Shown here: in pieces, positions 1-7,861 of the stretch
Position numbering within the stretch: position 1 is the stretch's first letter
Layout: the number at the start of each line of letters is the position of its first letter
DNA from: Sporisorium sorghi
Lineage: Eukaryota > Basidiomycota > Ustilaginomycetes > Ustilaginales > Ustilaginaceae
Length of the DNA: 59,584 nt
Assembly: GCA_023212695.1 (NCBI GenBank)
Contig: JALCCG010000127.1
Location: 1-59,584 of the forward strand
Reading direction: 5' to 3'
The notes under the pieces: model-generated
Database searches by the model: none
What the model saw: only the letters and a program-made list of their open reading frames with translations
What the model was told of the DNA's origin: nothing
Made by a program: the position numbers and the translations under genes

Positions 1-29
1 CATCCCTTTTAAAGTAACTGCTTGAAGAC

Positions 30-67
30 GAGAAACCCTGTTCCTTTGAAAAAGTACAGGGTTTCTC
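30..67. terminator. Hairpin, possible bidirectional terminator
   Basis: A perfect 12-bp inverted repeat (30-41 and 56-67, arms GAGAAACCCTGT/ACAGGGTTTCTC) with a 14-nt loop. It lies just before a second hairpin and probably belongs to a gene ending left of the window. It has no strong T-tract of its own on the + strand. Confidence 0.5.
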
Positions 68-76
68 GACAATCTG

Positions 77-110
77 AAGCCTTGATTTGATTATCAAGGC
101 TTGTTTTTTT
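77..110 (+). terminator. Intrinsic terminator
   Basis: Inverted repeat AAGCCTTGAT (77-86) / ATCAAGGCTT (93-102) followed by GTTTTTTT. This is a classic rho-independent terminator for a + strand gene that ends before the window. Confidence 0.85.
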
Positions 111-122
111 GTTCTGCCTATC

Positions 123-176
123 ATCCGTTGAGATAACGGATGGACTGAGCATTCTGGATCGCTTTTGATGTATAAT
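123..176 (+). promoter_or_regulatory. Promoter region of the YolD-like gene
   Basis: A consensus -10 hexamer TATAAT is at 171-176; no good -35 lies at the normal distance. A small palindrome, ATCCGTT-GAGAT-AACGGAT (123-141), lies just upstream and could be an operator or a short hairpin. Confidence 0.4.
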
Positions 177-273
177 AGGAAGAAGATTCCCAATTCATCG
201 TTTTGATGAAAGAAATCGTTCATTCGAAATTTAATGCTGCAGCATGAACAACATAAATCAGGAGGGCAAGGAT

Positions 274-525
274 ATGGCCAAGGCAAAAGTACCAAAGAGA
301 CCTACTAGAGATGAGTTTGTACTTGAAGAGCTCGGCAATCAACTTACAGAAGCTTACCAAGAGGAATCTGTGATTGTATTAACGGTATGGGGATGGGAAG
401 AGACGGTTCGCGGACAAATCGATCAAATGGACTCCCGAACAGGGAAGGTACATATGAAACATAATGGTGAGGTTACTAAAATTTCATTTATGGACATCAT
501 GGAAGTGAATTATCCCCGGGACTAA
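274..525 (+). CDS. YolD-like family protein
   Basis: Small cytoplasmic protein of 83 residues resembling the YolD-like family, which in Bacillus is often found beside Y-family DNA polymerases; the molecular role is not settled. The C-terminal half (residues about 35-80) has the family pattern of short beta strands ending in an I-x-F-x-D-I motif. I place the start at ATG 274 because GGAGGG at 261-266 sits 7 nt before it; the upstream in-frame ATG at 244 has no ribosome binding site. It stands alone between its own promoter and a hairpin at 578-618. No polymerase gene is visible next to it. Confidence 0.75.
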   Translation: MAKAKVPKRPTRDEFVLEELGNQLTEAYQEESVIVLTVWGWEETVRGQIDQMDSRTGKVHMKHNGEVTKISFMDIMEVNYPRD

Positions 526-577
526 ATTATGATTCTATCGGAATTACGCATGTGTTTAAACTACCAGTTTCACCGTA

Positions 578-618
578 AGGGGTGTCTTATAAGATCTTAG
601 ATCTTGTGAGATGCCCCT
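578..618. terminator. Hairpin between convergent genes
   Basis: Arms starting AGGGG (578-582) and ending CCCCT (614-618) enclose an inner palindrome around AAGATCTTAGATCTT. It lies between the convergent YolD-like gene and GTPase gene. The T-tract is poor on both strands, so termination efficiency is uncertain. Confidence 0.45.
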
Positions 619-709
619 GTTCCTGCTGGAAGATGCTCCATGTATGAAACGTTCCTCCCATCGCGGTTGCACTCACATCTCTTGGGATTATTTCCACATG
701 ATTTTCACT

Positions 710-1762
710 TTATTGCACCACGCCGCTCAGTAAGTCCTCCCATTCCTGTACGATGCGCGTTTTATCCAGACGATGGCCGATGAGTGTGAGATATCCGCGC
801 TGCAGCCGCAGGGTGCTTGGTTGGCATTCCAGCTGTGAACCCGCCCACTGAACAAGTGTGGGGCCAGTCGAGAGCTGAATATAGCCTTTGGCTCGTATCA
901 GGCTGGACCTGCGCGCGGTCAAAAAGGCTTCGATCACACTTATGCGAAGCGGGATAGGGGTTGGCGCGGATAACGTTAAGGAATCCAGACCCGAGAAGGA
1001 GGGATTTGTCTGCTCTGACTCCACTCCATGTTGATGGCGGTGATTCGCGAATATTGGGGCTCCCTGGGGATGAGGCTCATGTTTGAGGGCCTCTTCACTC
1101 CATGGTGTGTCTTGAATTTGATCTGTGAGAACATCCGCTGGCCGTGAGAATTCACGAAACACTTCCAGCTCATCTATACGGCTGTAATCGGTCACGGACA
1201 GGCTTGCGGCCGTGTTTATTTTTCGTATGGAAGTGATGACCTTGTTGAGATGTTTCTCTTCGCATTCACCCGCTTTGTTAAGGATGATGATATCCGCGAA
1301 GCTGATTTGTCCCCGTAGGGTACGGACCAGTTCGCGGCTGGATGCGAAGAAGCTGTTGTATTCCAGAAATTTGCTGCCGTCGGCCAAAGCGATTTTGCGC
1401 TGGATCGATATGCGATCCACAAGGGACGGATCCTGCAGATCCTCAAGAATCTGCTCAGGGTTCGCGACTCCGGTGGTCTCAATAAATATGAGATCAGGTT
1501 TCTGATCTAACAGGGTGTTCAGAGCTTGCCCAAGCTCGCTTCGTTTGGTGCAGCAGATGCAGCCGTCAAGCAGCTTCTCGATCGGAAGATCCGGCATTTC
1601 GCCGGATACGATAGCCCCATCCACGTCCTGATCGCCCATCTCGTTCATCAATACGGCTGTCTTCCACTGCTGCTTGGCGGCATAATCCAGCAGTCTGAGC
1701 AGCAGCGTTGTTTTGCCGCTTCCCAAAAAACCGCTAATCATAATTACAGGCACTTTGCTCAT
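710..1762 (-). CDS. COG0523 (CobW/YciC-type) G3E GTPase, putative metallochaperone
   Basis: 350-residue GTPase of the COG0523 family, whose members (for example Bacillus YciC/ZagA) handle zinc or other metals. Visible: Walker A GFLGSGKTTLL near residue 12, the family CxCC metal motif (GCICC, near residue 67), an ETTG switch segment, and an NK G4-like motif (ILNKAGE) that lacks the usual D. A His-rich stretch (HEPHPQ...HRHQH) lies between the GTPase and the C-terminal CobW domain and is a likely metal-binding loop. The start ATG at 1762 is preceded by GGGAGG; the open frame upstream to 1909 overlaps the neighbour and has no support. It is the third gene of a leftward operon, 7 nt after the TIGR03943-type gene. 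A Zur-like box lies before the first gene, which supports a zinc role. Substrate is inferred. Confidence 0.85.
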   Translation of the reverse strand: MSKVPVIMISGFLGSGKTTLLLRLLDYAAKQQWKTAVLMNEMGDQDVDGAIVSGEMPDLPIEKLLDGCICCTKRSELGQALNTLLDQKPDLIFIETTGVANPEQILEDLQDPSLVDRISIQRKIALADGSKFLEYNSFFASSRELVRTLRGQISFADIIILNKAGECEEKHLNKVITSIRKINTAASLSVTDYSRIDELEVFREFSRPADVLTDQIQDTPWSEEALKHEPHPQGAPIFANHRHQHGVESEQTNPSFSGLDSLTLSAPTPIPLRISVIEAFLTARRSSLIRAKGYIQLSTGPTLVQWAGSQLECQPSTLRLQRGYLTLIGHRLDKTRIVQEWEDLLSGVVQ

Positions 1763-1769
1763 CGGTTCC

Positions 1770-2735
1770 TTACCTCCCGGTATCTTTAATATTGGAATAC
1801 AGTTCATCAAACTCCGCCACGGAGTCCGCATTTGTAAAAATGTACGGGGATGCCGGCTGCTCAATCGGTTGAATTTCTTCGGCTTGCACTTGAAGAGTTT
1901 CCTCACCATTTAGGGTACTCACCTGGATCGTGCCATCGATCTGGACCCATGTGTCATTGTCAAAAGACGAAGCGTTCGCGCCGCGGACAATAATGCCAAA
2001 CGGGATGGCGTCAGCGGTGCAGCACATGACAAGGAATCGGCTGACGGCAAACGTGTCTTCTAACATATGTTTATCCCGATGGACGAATCCTTGGACTGTA
2101 ATGGATTTTCCTTGAAACTGCTGTTTATACATATCGATGGCACCGACGGTCTCCGAGAAAATGTCAGGTTTAACCGAAATGACGGAAAGCGTATATAAAC
2201 GCTTGGCGAGCTCTGCGAATTCCACGCTGTAGATGTCCTTGGCAATAAACAGCTCCTGCTGCGAGGCGTCTTGGGTCGCCGATTGATCAGCAGATAGAGA
2301 GTGGTTATTTGTCTCAGAGGATGCAGAGGCGTTCTGGTCCTCGGCCTTACGGCGGACATCCGGGTTCGGATAGGTGTAGATCATGCCTTTTTTGGAAGCC
2401 ATGTCGCTTCCAAGAGCTTGATTCGGCAGAAGCTGGCCGAACAGCAGCGGTACTGCGAACAACCCGTAGACGGTCATGTTTTTGACAAAGCCGTTAGGCA
2501 GGGGATGCTCGCAATCACACACCTCTCCGGTATCACCCCCAAGAGCGTGCCACAGCATACCGAATGCAATGAATAGAAGCGGGACCGGACAGAGCAGCAG
2601 CAGGGTCTGCATGTGTGGAGCCAGGTAATAATGAAGAGAATCTGTAGCATTCAGATGCATGATATAGAAGGCAAGAGCTGCAATGAGCAGCGACCGAAGC
2701 ACATAATGGCCCCGTATAGCCCAGCTGGAAATCAT
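1770..2735 (-). CDS. TIGR03943/YcgQ-like membrane protein
   Basis: 321-residue protein with two hydrophobic segments near the N-terminus (about residues 10-35 and 43-65), a further one near 90-105, then a soluble C-terminal domain of about 190 residues. The layout and pairing with a CECG permease match the TIGR03943 (YcgQ) family, which is encoded with YcgR-type permeases. The C-terminal domain carries a CC pair (MCCTADAIPFG). AGGAGG is 12 nt before the ATG. It sits 28 nt after the permease stop and 7 nt before the GTPase, so it is almost certainly co-transcribed. The transported substrate is unknown; the operon suggests metal transport or export across the membrane. Confidence 0.75.
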   Translation of the reverse strand: MISSWAIRGHYVLRSLLIAALAFYIMHLNATDSLHYYLAPHMQTLLLLCPVPLLFIAFGMLWHALGGDTGEVCDCEHPLPNGFVKNMTVYGLFAVPLLFGQLLPNQALGSDMASKKGMIYTYPNPDVRRKAEDQNASASSETNNHSLSADQSATQDASQQELFIAKDIYSVEFAELAKRLYTLSVISVKPDIFSETVGAIDMYKQQFQGKSITVQGFVHRDKHMLEDTFAVSRFLVMCCTADAIPFGIIVRGANASSFDNDTWVQIDGTIQVSTLNGEETLQVQAEEIQPIEQPASPYIFTNADSVAEFDELYSNIKDTGR

Positions 2736-2763
2736 CGTTTACATCAGCCTCCTCCCCAATAAG

Positions 2764-3783
2764 CTAACCTCGAAACAGAGCATCAACGGCTATAGAGCCG
2801 ATAAAGACCAGCGTGATAACCAGCAGGCTTAGACCGATTACGAATTTGGTCTTGAACGTAGCGGACAGCATAAGCAAGCTTTTGAAATCCAGCATCGGGC
2901 CGAGAACAAGAAAGGAAACCAGCGGACCGACCGAAAAGCTGTGCGTGAACGCAGACGCGACAAAGGCATCCGAAGTCGAGCAGAGCGACAATATAAACGC
3001 AAACCCCATCATGAACAGATAAGAGGCGGCAGGACCGTTTCCTAATGCCAACAATTCATCCCTTGGAATGAAGGATTGGATACAGGCGGTCAAGAACGCG
3101 CCAAGAACCAGATACTTGGTCATTTCAATTAATTCGTCTCCGGCGTGAACAAACATGCTTCTCCATGTTTTAGGGTGCTCATGTATTTTCCGACCCCCAT
3201 TGACGGAGCCCTGTTCGGTAAACTCCTGAAAGGATCGCTTGAGCGGATTATGTTTGGAGAATACATATACGATTAAACCTACCGTCACGGCAACGGCCAA
3301 TGCTAGTCCCATCCGGCCGATCACCACTTCGGGATGCGAGCGGAAGGCCATGATGGTTGCGGCGAACACGACCGGATTCAGTATGGGGCCGCTGAGGATA
3401 AAGGTGACTGCGATGTAGGCAGGCATCCCTTTTAACATCAACCTTCGGACGACCGGTATCATCCCGCATTCACATATGGGAAGCACGATGCCCAGCATGG
3501 AAGCAAACAAAACGCCGATGAGCGGATTTTTGGGTATAAGTCGGCGCACCCATTGCTCTTTTACAAACATTTGCAGAAGGGACGAGAGCAGCACGCCTAG
3601 CAAAACAAAAGGTAGCGCCTCAAGGAAGATGCCAGTAAAAATGGTTTTGACCTGCTGCATGTCAAGGATTTCGACGAGCCTGGAACCAGAACCCTTTTGC
3701 AGCCATATCGTTAAGACCGGAATCACGAAGACAAGCGGCAGGATGAAGGGCAGCATTTTGAATACAACGGGATGTTTCATCAA
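2764..3783 (-). CDS. DUF318/ArsP-like permease (YcgR-like)
   Basis: 339-residue polytopic membrane protein of the permease (DUF318, ArsP_1) type. Visible signatures are the P-I-C-E-C-G motif followed by IPVVRR at about residues 100-115, and a second repeat-like segment with S-x-C-S-T-S-D-A near residue 265. About eight to ten hydrophobic segments are present, with a charged cytoplasmic loop near residues 175-215. It is the first gene of the leftward operon with the TIGR03943-type protein and the GTPase. An AGGAGG-like site lies before the ATG at 3783. The Zur-like box about 75-95 bp upstream suggests induction on zinc starvation. Substrate is not shown by sequence. Confidence 0.8.
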   Translation of the reverse strand: MMKHPVVFKMLPFILPLVFVIPVLTIWLQKGSGSRLVEILDMQQVKTIFTGIFLEALPFVLLGVLLSSLLQMFVKEQWVRRLIPKNPLIGVLFASMLGIVLPICECGMIPVVRRLMLKGMPAYIAVTFILSGPILNPVVFAATIMAFRSHPEVVIGRMGLALAVAVTVGLIVYVFSKHNPLKRSFQEFTEQGSVNGGRKIHEHPKTWRSMFVHAGDELIEMTKYLVLGAFLTACIQSFIPRDELLALGNGPAASYLFMMGFAFILSLCSTSDAFVASAFTHSFSVGPLVSFLVLGPMLDFKSLLMLSATFKTKFVIGLSLLVITLVFIGSIAVDALFRG

Positions 3784-3856
3784 GTCCTCCTGAAGCGAAA
3801 TGTTCTTAGCACATTCTATGCTTGGACAATCGGCAACATACGTGTTTTTAATAATT

Positions 3857-3877
3857 TAATCAAAAAGATTACGATTT
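3857..3877. promoter_or_regulatory. Candidate Zur (Fur-family) box
   Basis: A 21-bp site TAATCAAAAA-G-ATTACGATTT. The right half equals the Bacillus Zur consensus half ATTACGATTT exactly; the left half matches its mirror AAATCGTAAT at 6 of 10 positions. It is upstream of the leftward permease/COG0523 operon, a gene set known in relatives to be zinc-repressed. The site call is my own reading of the consensus. Confidence 0.5.
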
Positions 3878-3939
3878 GGAACGGGCGCATCATCCTGGTA
3901 GCGTGAAGTCCAAAGTCATGGTATATTAAAAAAAGTTAT

Positions 3940-4003
3940 CTATGTGTTACTGGCGTAACTTGGGTCACCAAGAGGGAGCACATAGGATCATATGCCGTAC
4001 GCC
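3940..4003 (+). ncRNA. ZTP (pfl) riboswitch aptamer
   Basis: The leader of folD has the hallmarks of the ZTP/ZMP-sensing pfl motif. A closing stem CTATGTG/CACATAG (3940-3946 and 3979-3985) encloses an ACTGGCG-like segment. After a linker comes the conserved 3' element GCCGTACGCCTGGGCA (3993-4008 region). ZTP riboswitches commonly control folD, purH and glyA and report low 10-formyl-THF. A terminator hairpin follows at once. Confidence 0.85.
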
Positions 4004-4008
4004 TGGGC

Positions 4009-4052
4009 AAGAGGTAAGGAGACAGAGATGTCGCCTTGCCTCTTTATGTTTA
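4009..4052 (+). terminator. ZTP riboswitch expression platform (terminator)
   Basis: Stem AAGAGGTAAGG / CCTTGCCTCTT with a loop, followed by TATGTTTATT. The 5' arm begins directly after the conserved CTGGGCA, so ligand-stabilised aptamer pairing can plausibly compete with the terminator. Binding of ZTP would then switch folD on. Confidence 0.7.
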
Positions 4053-4085
4053 TTACAATAACAATGGCGAAGGAGCGGATGTGCA

Positions 4086-4934
4086 ATGAGTAAGGAACCT
4101 TTGATTTTGGATGGAAAGCTGGTATCCGACGATATCAAGGCCAAGCTGGCCGTGAAGGTGCAGGAGCTTAAGGAGAAAGGGGTAACCCCTTGTCTGGCAA
4201 CGATATTGGTAGGAGAAGATCCGGCTTCGGCAACCTATGTGCGAATGAAGGGAAATGCCTGTGAGCGGCTTGGAATTATATCCAAAAAAGTGGTGTTAGA
4301 CGAGTCGACAACAACGGAGGAACTGATGGCTGCCATTCAAGAGCTGAATGAGGATCCCAATGTTCACGGCATTCTTCTGCAGCATCCGGTACCCCATCAT
4401 ATCGATGAACGAGCGGCTTTTGATACCATCCATATTGAAAAAGATGTGGACGGGGTCACCACGCTTGGGTTCTCGCAAAATGCGTTTGGTTTTGCCGACT
4501 ATCCTTCCTGTACGCCTGCGGCGATACTTGCGATTATGGATTATTACAACCTGCCGATTGAAGGGAAACATGCCGTCGTTGTTGGACGCAGTCCGATTCT
4601 CGGCAAGCCGGTATCGATGATGCTGCTGAATCGCAATGCTACGGTTACGATCTGTCATTCGAGAACGAAGGATCTCGCCAATATTGTCTCGCAGGCGGAT
4701 ATTGTTGTTGCTGCCGTAGGCAAACCCAATTTCATTCAAGGGAATTGGATCAAGCCGGGGGCCGTTGTATTGGATGCAGGCTATAACAAAGGGAATATCG
4801 GTGACTGCGATTATGAAGCTTGCGCGAAGGCTGCTTCCGCGATTACGCCGGTACCTGCCGGCGTGGGCCCTGTTACGATCGCTACGCTGCTGAAGCATAC
4901 CGTAGAATCGGCTGAGCGAACCGTGCAAGTCTAA
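4086..4934 (+). CDS. folD: Bifunctional methylene-THF dehydrogenase / methenyl-THF cyclohydrolase
   Basis: 282-residue FolD, converting 5,10-methylene-THF to 10-formyl-THF through methenyl-THF in the cytoplasm (one-carbon supply for purines and formyl-Met). Visible: the catalytic Y-x-x-x-K motif (Y51, K55), the P-x-x-x-x-G-G-type substrate segment around QHPVPHHIDE, the second family signature DVDGVT, and a NADP-binding fold with VVGRSPILGKP near residue 165. The C-terminus has the usual PVPAGVGPVTIATLLKHT. Length is typical. The start at 4086 follows AAGGAGCGG. It is monocistronic and controlled by the upstream ZTP riboswitch. A hairpin at 4968-4993 may end transcription. Confidence 0.97.
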   Translation: MSKEPLILDGKLVSDDIKAKLAVKVQELKEKGVTPCLATILVGEDPASATYVRMKGNACERLGIISKKVVLDESTTTEELMAAIQELNEDPNVHGILLQHPVPHHIDERAAFDTIHIEKDVDGVTTLGFSQNAFGFADYPSCTPAAILAIMDYYNLPIEGKHAVVVGRSPILGKPVSMMLLNRNATVTICHSRTKDLANIVSQADIVVAAVGKPNFIQGNWIKPGAVVLDAGYNKGNIGDCDYEACAKAASAITPVPAGVGPVTIATLLKHTVESAERTVQV

Positions 4935-4967
4935 GGGGAAAGCCATAGACCATCTGCATGTTAAGTA

Positions 4968-4993
4968 AAGGGGAACCAAGAATAATCCCCTTC
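4968..4993 (+). terminator. Weak hairpin downstream of folD
   Basis: AAGGGGA ... TCCCCTT inverted repeat without a clear T-tract. It could be the folD terminator. Otherwise the stretch 4935-5131 shows nothing convincing beyond the scrR promoter region. Confidence 0.3.
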
Positions 4994-5131
4994 GAATCGC
5001 TTTATCCACGCCAAAGTTTGGATCTTAGAGAGGTATGGTCTATAAAAAGATAGGCCCTAGGCCTGCAATTTCACGGACGCCCGGAGGTCATGGTATAGTT
5101 AGAGAAATGCGAAATCGAAGGGGAGAGCTTC

Positions 5132-5182
5132 ATGCATACACGAATCAAAGCCTGTTGTGCGGCTCCGGTGATCAGTGAATGA
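5132..5182 (+). CDS. Candidate 16-residue leader peptide coupled to scrR
   Basis: Short ORF, 16 codons plus stop (MHTRIKACCAAPVISE), with a good ribosome binding site AAGGGGAG (5119-5126) 5 nt before its ATG. Its TGA stop overlaps the scrR ATG as ATGA (5179-5182). scrR itself has no recognisable ribosome binding site. The geometry is that of translational coupling, in which ribosomes finishing the peptide restart on scrR. The peptide itself may have no function. It is too short to be judged by coding statistics. Confidence 0.45.
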   Translation: MHTRIKACCAAPVISE

Positions 5183-6177
5183 AGAACACGATCGCCGATA
5201 TCGCTCACAAAGCCGGAGTTGCCAAAAGCACGGTCTCCCGTTTCTTAAACGGAGGATCCGTAAGCCATGCGACACGCCGAAAGATTGAGCAGGTCATTCA
5301 GGAAACCGGCTATATTCCGAATTCTTTTGCACAGAGCTTAAAAGCGAAAAAAACCAGTATGATCGGCACCATTATGCCGCGTCTGGACTCATTTTCCGCA
5401 TCGCAGACCGTGGCCGGAATGGACGAAGAACTAAGGGAACACGGATATCAGCTTCTCATCATTAATGCAAGCCAGGATTTATCCCGAGAGATTGAGGCGC
5501 TGTATGACCTCGCCAGACAAAAAATATCAGGGATCATTCTATTCGCCACACAGGTGACGGAGACGCATCTTGCCGCGATTAAAGAGATCGGCATTCCCGT
5601 TCTTCTGCTCGGACAACAGCACAAGGATGTTCACAGCATGATTTATAACGACTATGCCGCAGGCTATGACATGGGGCGTTATGTACTGTCCAAGGGACAT
5701 CGTAACATAGCTTATATTGGTGTTACGGAAAAAGACGTTGCAGTTGGGGTCAAACGAAAGGAAGGGTTTCTGAAAGCGGTGAGCGAGCATGTTGGTGTGG
5801 AAGTGAATCTCGATCTCTATGAAAGTGGATTTAAAATGTCAGATGGCGTTCAGACCGCGTTGACGATTTTCCAATCTAATCGAACGCTGCCAACGGCGGT
5901 GGTCTGCGCCACGGACAACATCGCGCTTGGCGTGATGAAAGCTGCGCATATGAAGGGCATTCAAATTCCCAGCGAACTCTCCGTTACCGGATTTGGCGGA
6001 TACGATGTAACCGAGGTGATTCACCCCGGATTGACCACGGTTAAATATGGATATTTTCAAGCGGGGCACCTCGCTGCACAGCATATTATCAAGCTGGTCA
6101 ACGACGAGCCTGCGGATCTCCTGACGGTCATGAATTGCGAGATGATTCATCGGGAAAGCGTTGACAATCTGAATTAG
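5179..6177 (+). CDS. scrR: LacI-family sucrose operon repressor
   Basis: 332-residue LacI/GalR-type repressor. Residues 4-25 form the helix-turn-helix (TIADIAHKAGVAKSTVSRFL), followed by a hinge (LKAKKTSMIGTIMPRL) and a periplasmic-binding-protein-like effector domain to the C-terminus. It directly precedes scrB-scrA, and two perfect palindromes GGAACCGGTTCC lie in the gap. It is therefore the likely repressor of sucrose uptake, responding to a sucrose-derived signal. The ATG overlaps the stop of a small upstream ORF and lacks its own ribosome binding site. A start further downstream would cut the helix-turn-helix, so 5179 is firm. Confidence 0.9.
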   Translation: MKNTIADIAHKAGVAKSTVSRFLNGGSVSHATRRKIEQVIQETGYIPNSFAQSLKAKKTSMIGTIMPRLDSFSASQTVAGMDEELREHGYQLLIINASQDLSREIEALYDLARQKISGIILFATQVTETHLAAIKEIGIPVLLLGQQHKDVHSMIYNDYAAGYDMGRYVLSKGHRNIAYIGVTEKDVAVGVKRKEGFLKAVSEHVGVEVNLDLYESGFKMSDGVQTALTIFQSNRTLPTAVVCATDNIALGVMKAAHMKGIQIPSELSVTGFGGYDVTEVIHPGLTTVKYGYFQAGHLAAQHIIKLVNDEPADLLTVMNCEMIHRESVDNLN

Positions 6178-6198
6178 TTATTTTATACTAAAAAAAAC

Positions 6199-6210
6199 GG
6201 AACCGGTTCC
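6199..6210. promoter_or_regulatory. ScrR operator 1 (GGAACCGGTTCC)
   Basis: Perfect 12-bp palindrome just after the scrR stop. It has the central CCGG expected for a LacI/GalR-family operator and shares its core with operator 2, 67 bp away. Spaced operators suggest looping or cooperative repression. Confidence 0.75.
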
Positions 6211-6246
6211 AACTCAGGCGTTTGCTGCTTGTAATGGAACTGAGTT
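6211..6246 (+). terminator. Possible scrR terminator hairpin
   Basis: AACTCAG (6211-6217) pairs with CTGAGTT (6240-6246), followed by CATTATTTTTA. This is a weak hairpin between the two operators. It could end the scrR transcript before the scrBA promoter. Confidence 0.35.
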
Positions 6247-6265
6247 CATTATTTTTAAACTTAAT

Positions 6266-6286
6266 TGGAACCGGTTCCACTATGAT
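6266..6286 (+). promoter_or_regulatory. ScrR operator 2 and scrBA -10 region
   Basis: Perfect 14-bp palindrome TGGAACCGGTTCCA at 6266-6279, followed at once by a -10-like TATGAT (6281-6286). The operator fills the space between -35 and -10, so bound repressor would block RNA polymerase. The -35 is not clear. Confidence 0.65.
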
Positions 6287-6358
6287 TGGTTTTGTTCACG
6301 TACACCTGCAGCCCGTCTGTTTGATTCTTTAGTTAGCCCATTTATAAGGAGAAGAGAT

Positions 6359-7861
6359 ATGGACAGAGAACTGAAATACCGCCGCCTGAATCAGGCTTCT
6401 CCCGAAGAGATTGCTTCATTAAGGAGGCAGGCGAGACGAAGCGAATGGAGACAGACGTTTCACATACAGCCCGTCATGGGGTTGATGAATGATCCCAACG
6501 GATTTTCTTATTATAACGGGGAATATCACTTGTTTTATCAATGGTTTCCTTTGGGGACGTTTCATGGCTTGAAATATTGGTATCATACTTCCTCGAAGGA
6601 TCTGGTGCATTGGCATAACAAAGGCATCGCCATTGAACCAGGGCAGCTGTTTGATGCTTATGGCGCATATTCAGGCAGCGGGATCGTGAAAGACAACAAA
6701 CTGTATCTGTTATATACCGGGAATGCCCGGGACGAGGAATGGATCAGGCAATCTTATCAATGCATGGCTGTGATGGACCGCGACGGATCGATCACGAAGC
6801 TTGATAAGCCGCTGATCGATCATGTGCCGGACGGATATACCGAACACTTCCGGGATCCGAAAGTATGGAAAGACCAAGACAAATACCGGTTCGTCATCGG
6901 CGCCCAAAGGGTTGATCAGACCGGTTCGGCAGTCATCTACGAATCTTCGGATTTGCTGTCTTGGGAATTCAAAGGGGAGATTCAAACCCGTCTTGAGCAT
7001 TTCGGCTATATGTGGGAATGCCCTGACTATTTTGAACTGGAAGGCCAAGGGGTGCTGCTGTTTTCACCACAAGGGCTGCTTCCGGAGGATGACCATTTTC
7101 AAAACATATATCAATCCGGCTATATTTCAGGTAAACCGCTGAAGAGGGATACGCTGGAGTTGGATCACGGCTCCTTTTGCGAGCTGGACAGAGGTTTTGA
7201 TTTCTACGCGCCGCAGACCATGCTGGATGAGAAAGACCGGCGCATCATGGTGGGCTGGATGGGTTTGCCGGATATCGGGTATCCCACCGATTCGCATGGC
7301 TGGGCCCATTGTTTGACGCTTCCTCGTATGCTTACGTTCCGTGAAGGCAGGTTGAATCAACAGCCGGTCCCCGAGCTTCAGGTGCTCCGCGACAAGGTCG
7401 CAGAGGCAGCGGATACGCTTCACAGCGAAGTGAAGAGTTACAAGGGGGTGCAAGGGACAGCATTCGAGATGATATGCGAGTTCCAAGCCATCGAAGCGGA
7501 CGTTGTTGGCATTGAATTTCGGGCTGGCGAAGGGGAACGAACCGTTATTCGATATGAATCCGGCAAACGGAAGGTTACGCTGGATCGCTCTTCTTCGGGA
7601 GCATCGATTGTCAGTGATTACGGAACGGTTCGATCCTGTAAGCTGCCAACCGAAAGAAATTCGATCAAATTTCATCTGTTTGTGGACATCTCTTCGGTCG
7701 AGCTGTTCATCAACGATGGCGAAGAGGTGTTTACAAGCCGGATTTTTCCGAAGTGGGAGAGCCGAAATATTCGATTTTTTGTACAGAACGGCAGTGCCGG
7801 CTTGAAGGTCGCGAAATGGGATCTGACCGAAGCCGTAAAAGATAAAGAAGGGGATGTATGA
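6359..7861 (+). CDS. scrB: Sucrose-6-phosphate hydrolase (GH32)
   Basis: 500-residue cytoplasmic GH32 enzyme that splits sucrose 6-phosphate, the product of the PTS, into glucose 6-phosphate and fructose. Active-site motifs are intact: the nucleophile in MNDPNG (D45), the transition-state stabiliser in FRDP (D166) and the acid/base in the E-C-P motif (E220). The N-terminal five-bladed propeller covers about residues 30-345, followed by a beta-sandwich domain to the end. The ATG at 6359 follows AAGGAGAAG. Its last codons overlap the scrA start (ATGA), so the two are translationally coupled. No signal peptide, as expected for an intracellular enzyme. Confidence 0.94.
   Translation: MDRELKYRRLNQASPEEIASLRRQARRSEWRQTFHIQPVMGLMNDPNGFSYYNGEYHLFYQWFPLGTFHGLKYWYHTSSKDLVHWHNKGIAIEPGQLFDAYGAYSGSGIVKDNKLYLLYTGNARDEEWIRQSYQCMAVMDRDGSITKLDKPLIDHVPDGYTEHFRDPKVWKDQDKYRFVIGAQRVDQTGSAVIYESSDLLSWEFKGEIQTRLEHFGYMWECPDYFELEGQGVLLFSPQGLLPEDDHFQNIYQSGYISGKPLKRDTLELDHGSFCELDRGFDFYAPQTMLDEKDRRIMVGWMGLPDIGYPTDSHGWAHCLTLPRMLTFREGRLNQQPVPELQVLRDKVAEAADTLHSEVKSYKGVQGTAFEMICEFQAIEADVVGIEFRAGEGERTVIRYESGKRKVTLDRSSSGASIVSDYGTVRSCKLPTERNSIKFHLFVDISSVELFINDGEEVFTSRIFPKWESRNIRFFVQNGSAGLKVAKWDLTEAVKDKEGDV

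Noticed and set aside
4296..5009. Long minus-strand ORF opposite folD
   Set aside because: It lies opposite a clear gene and has no domain. Antisense shadow.
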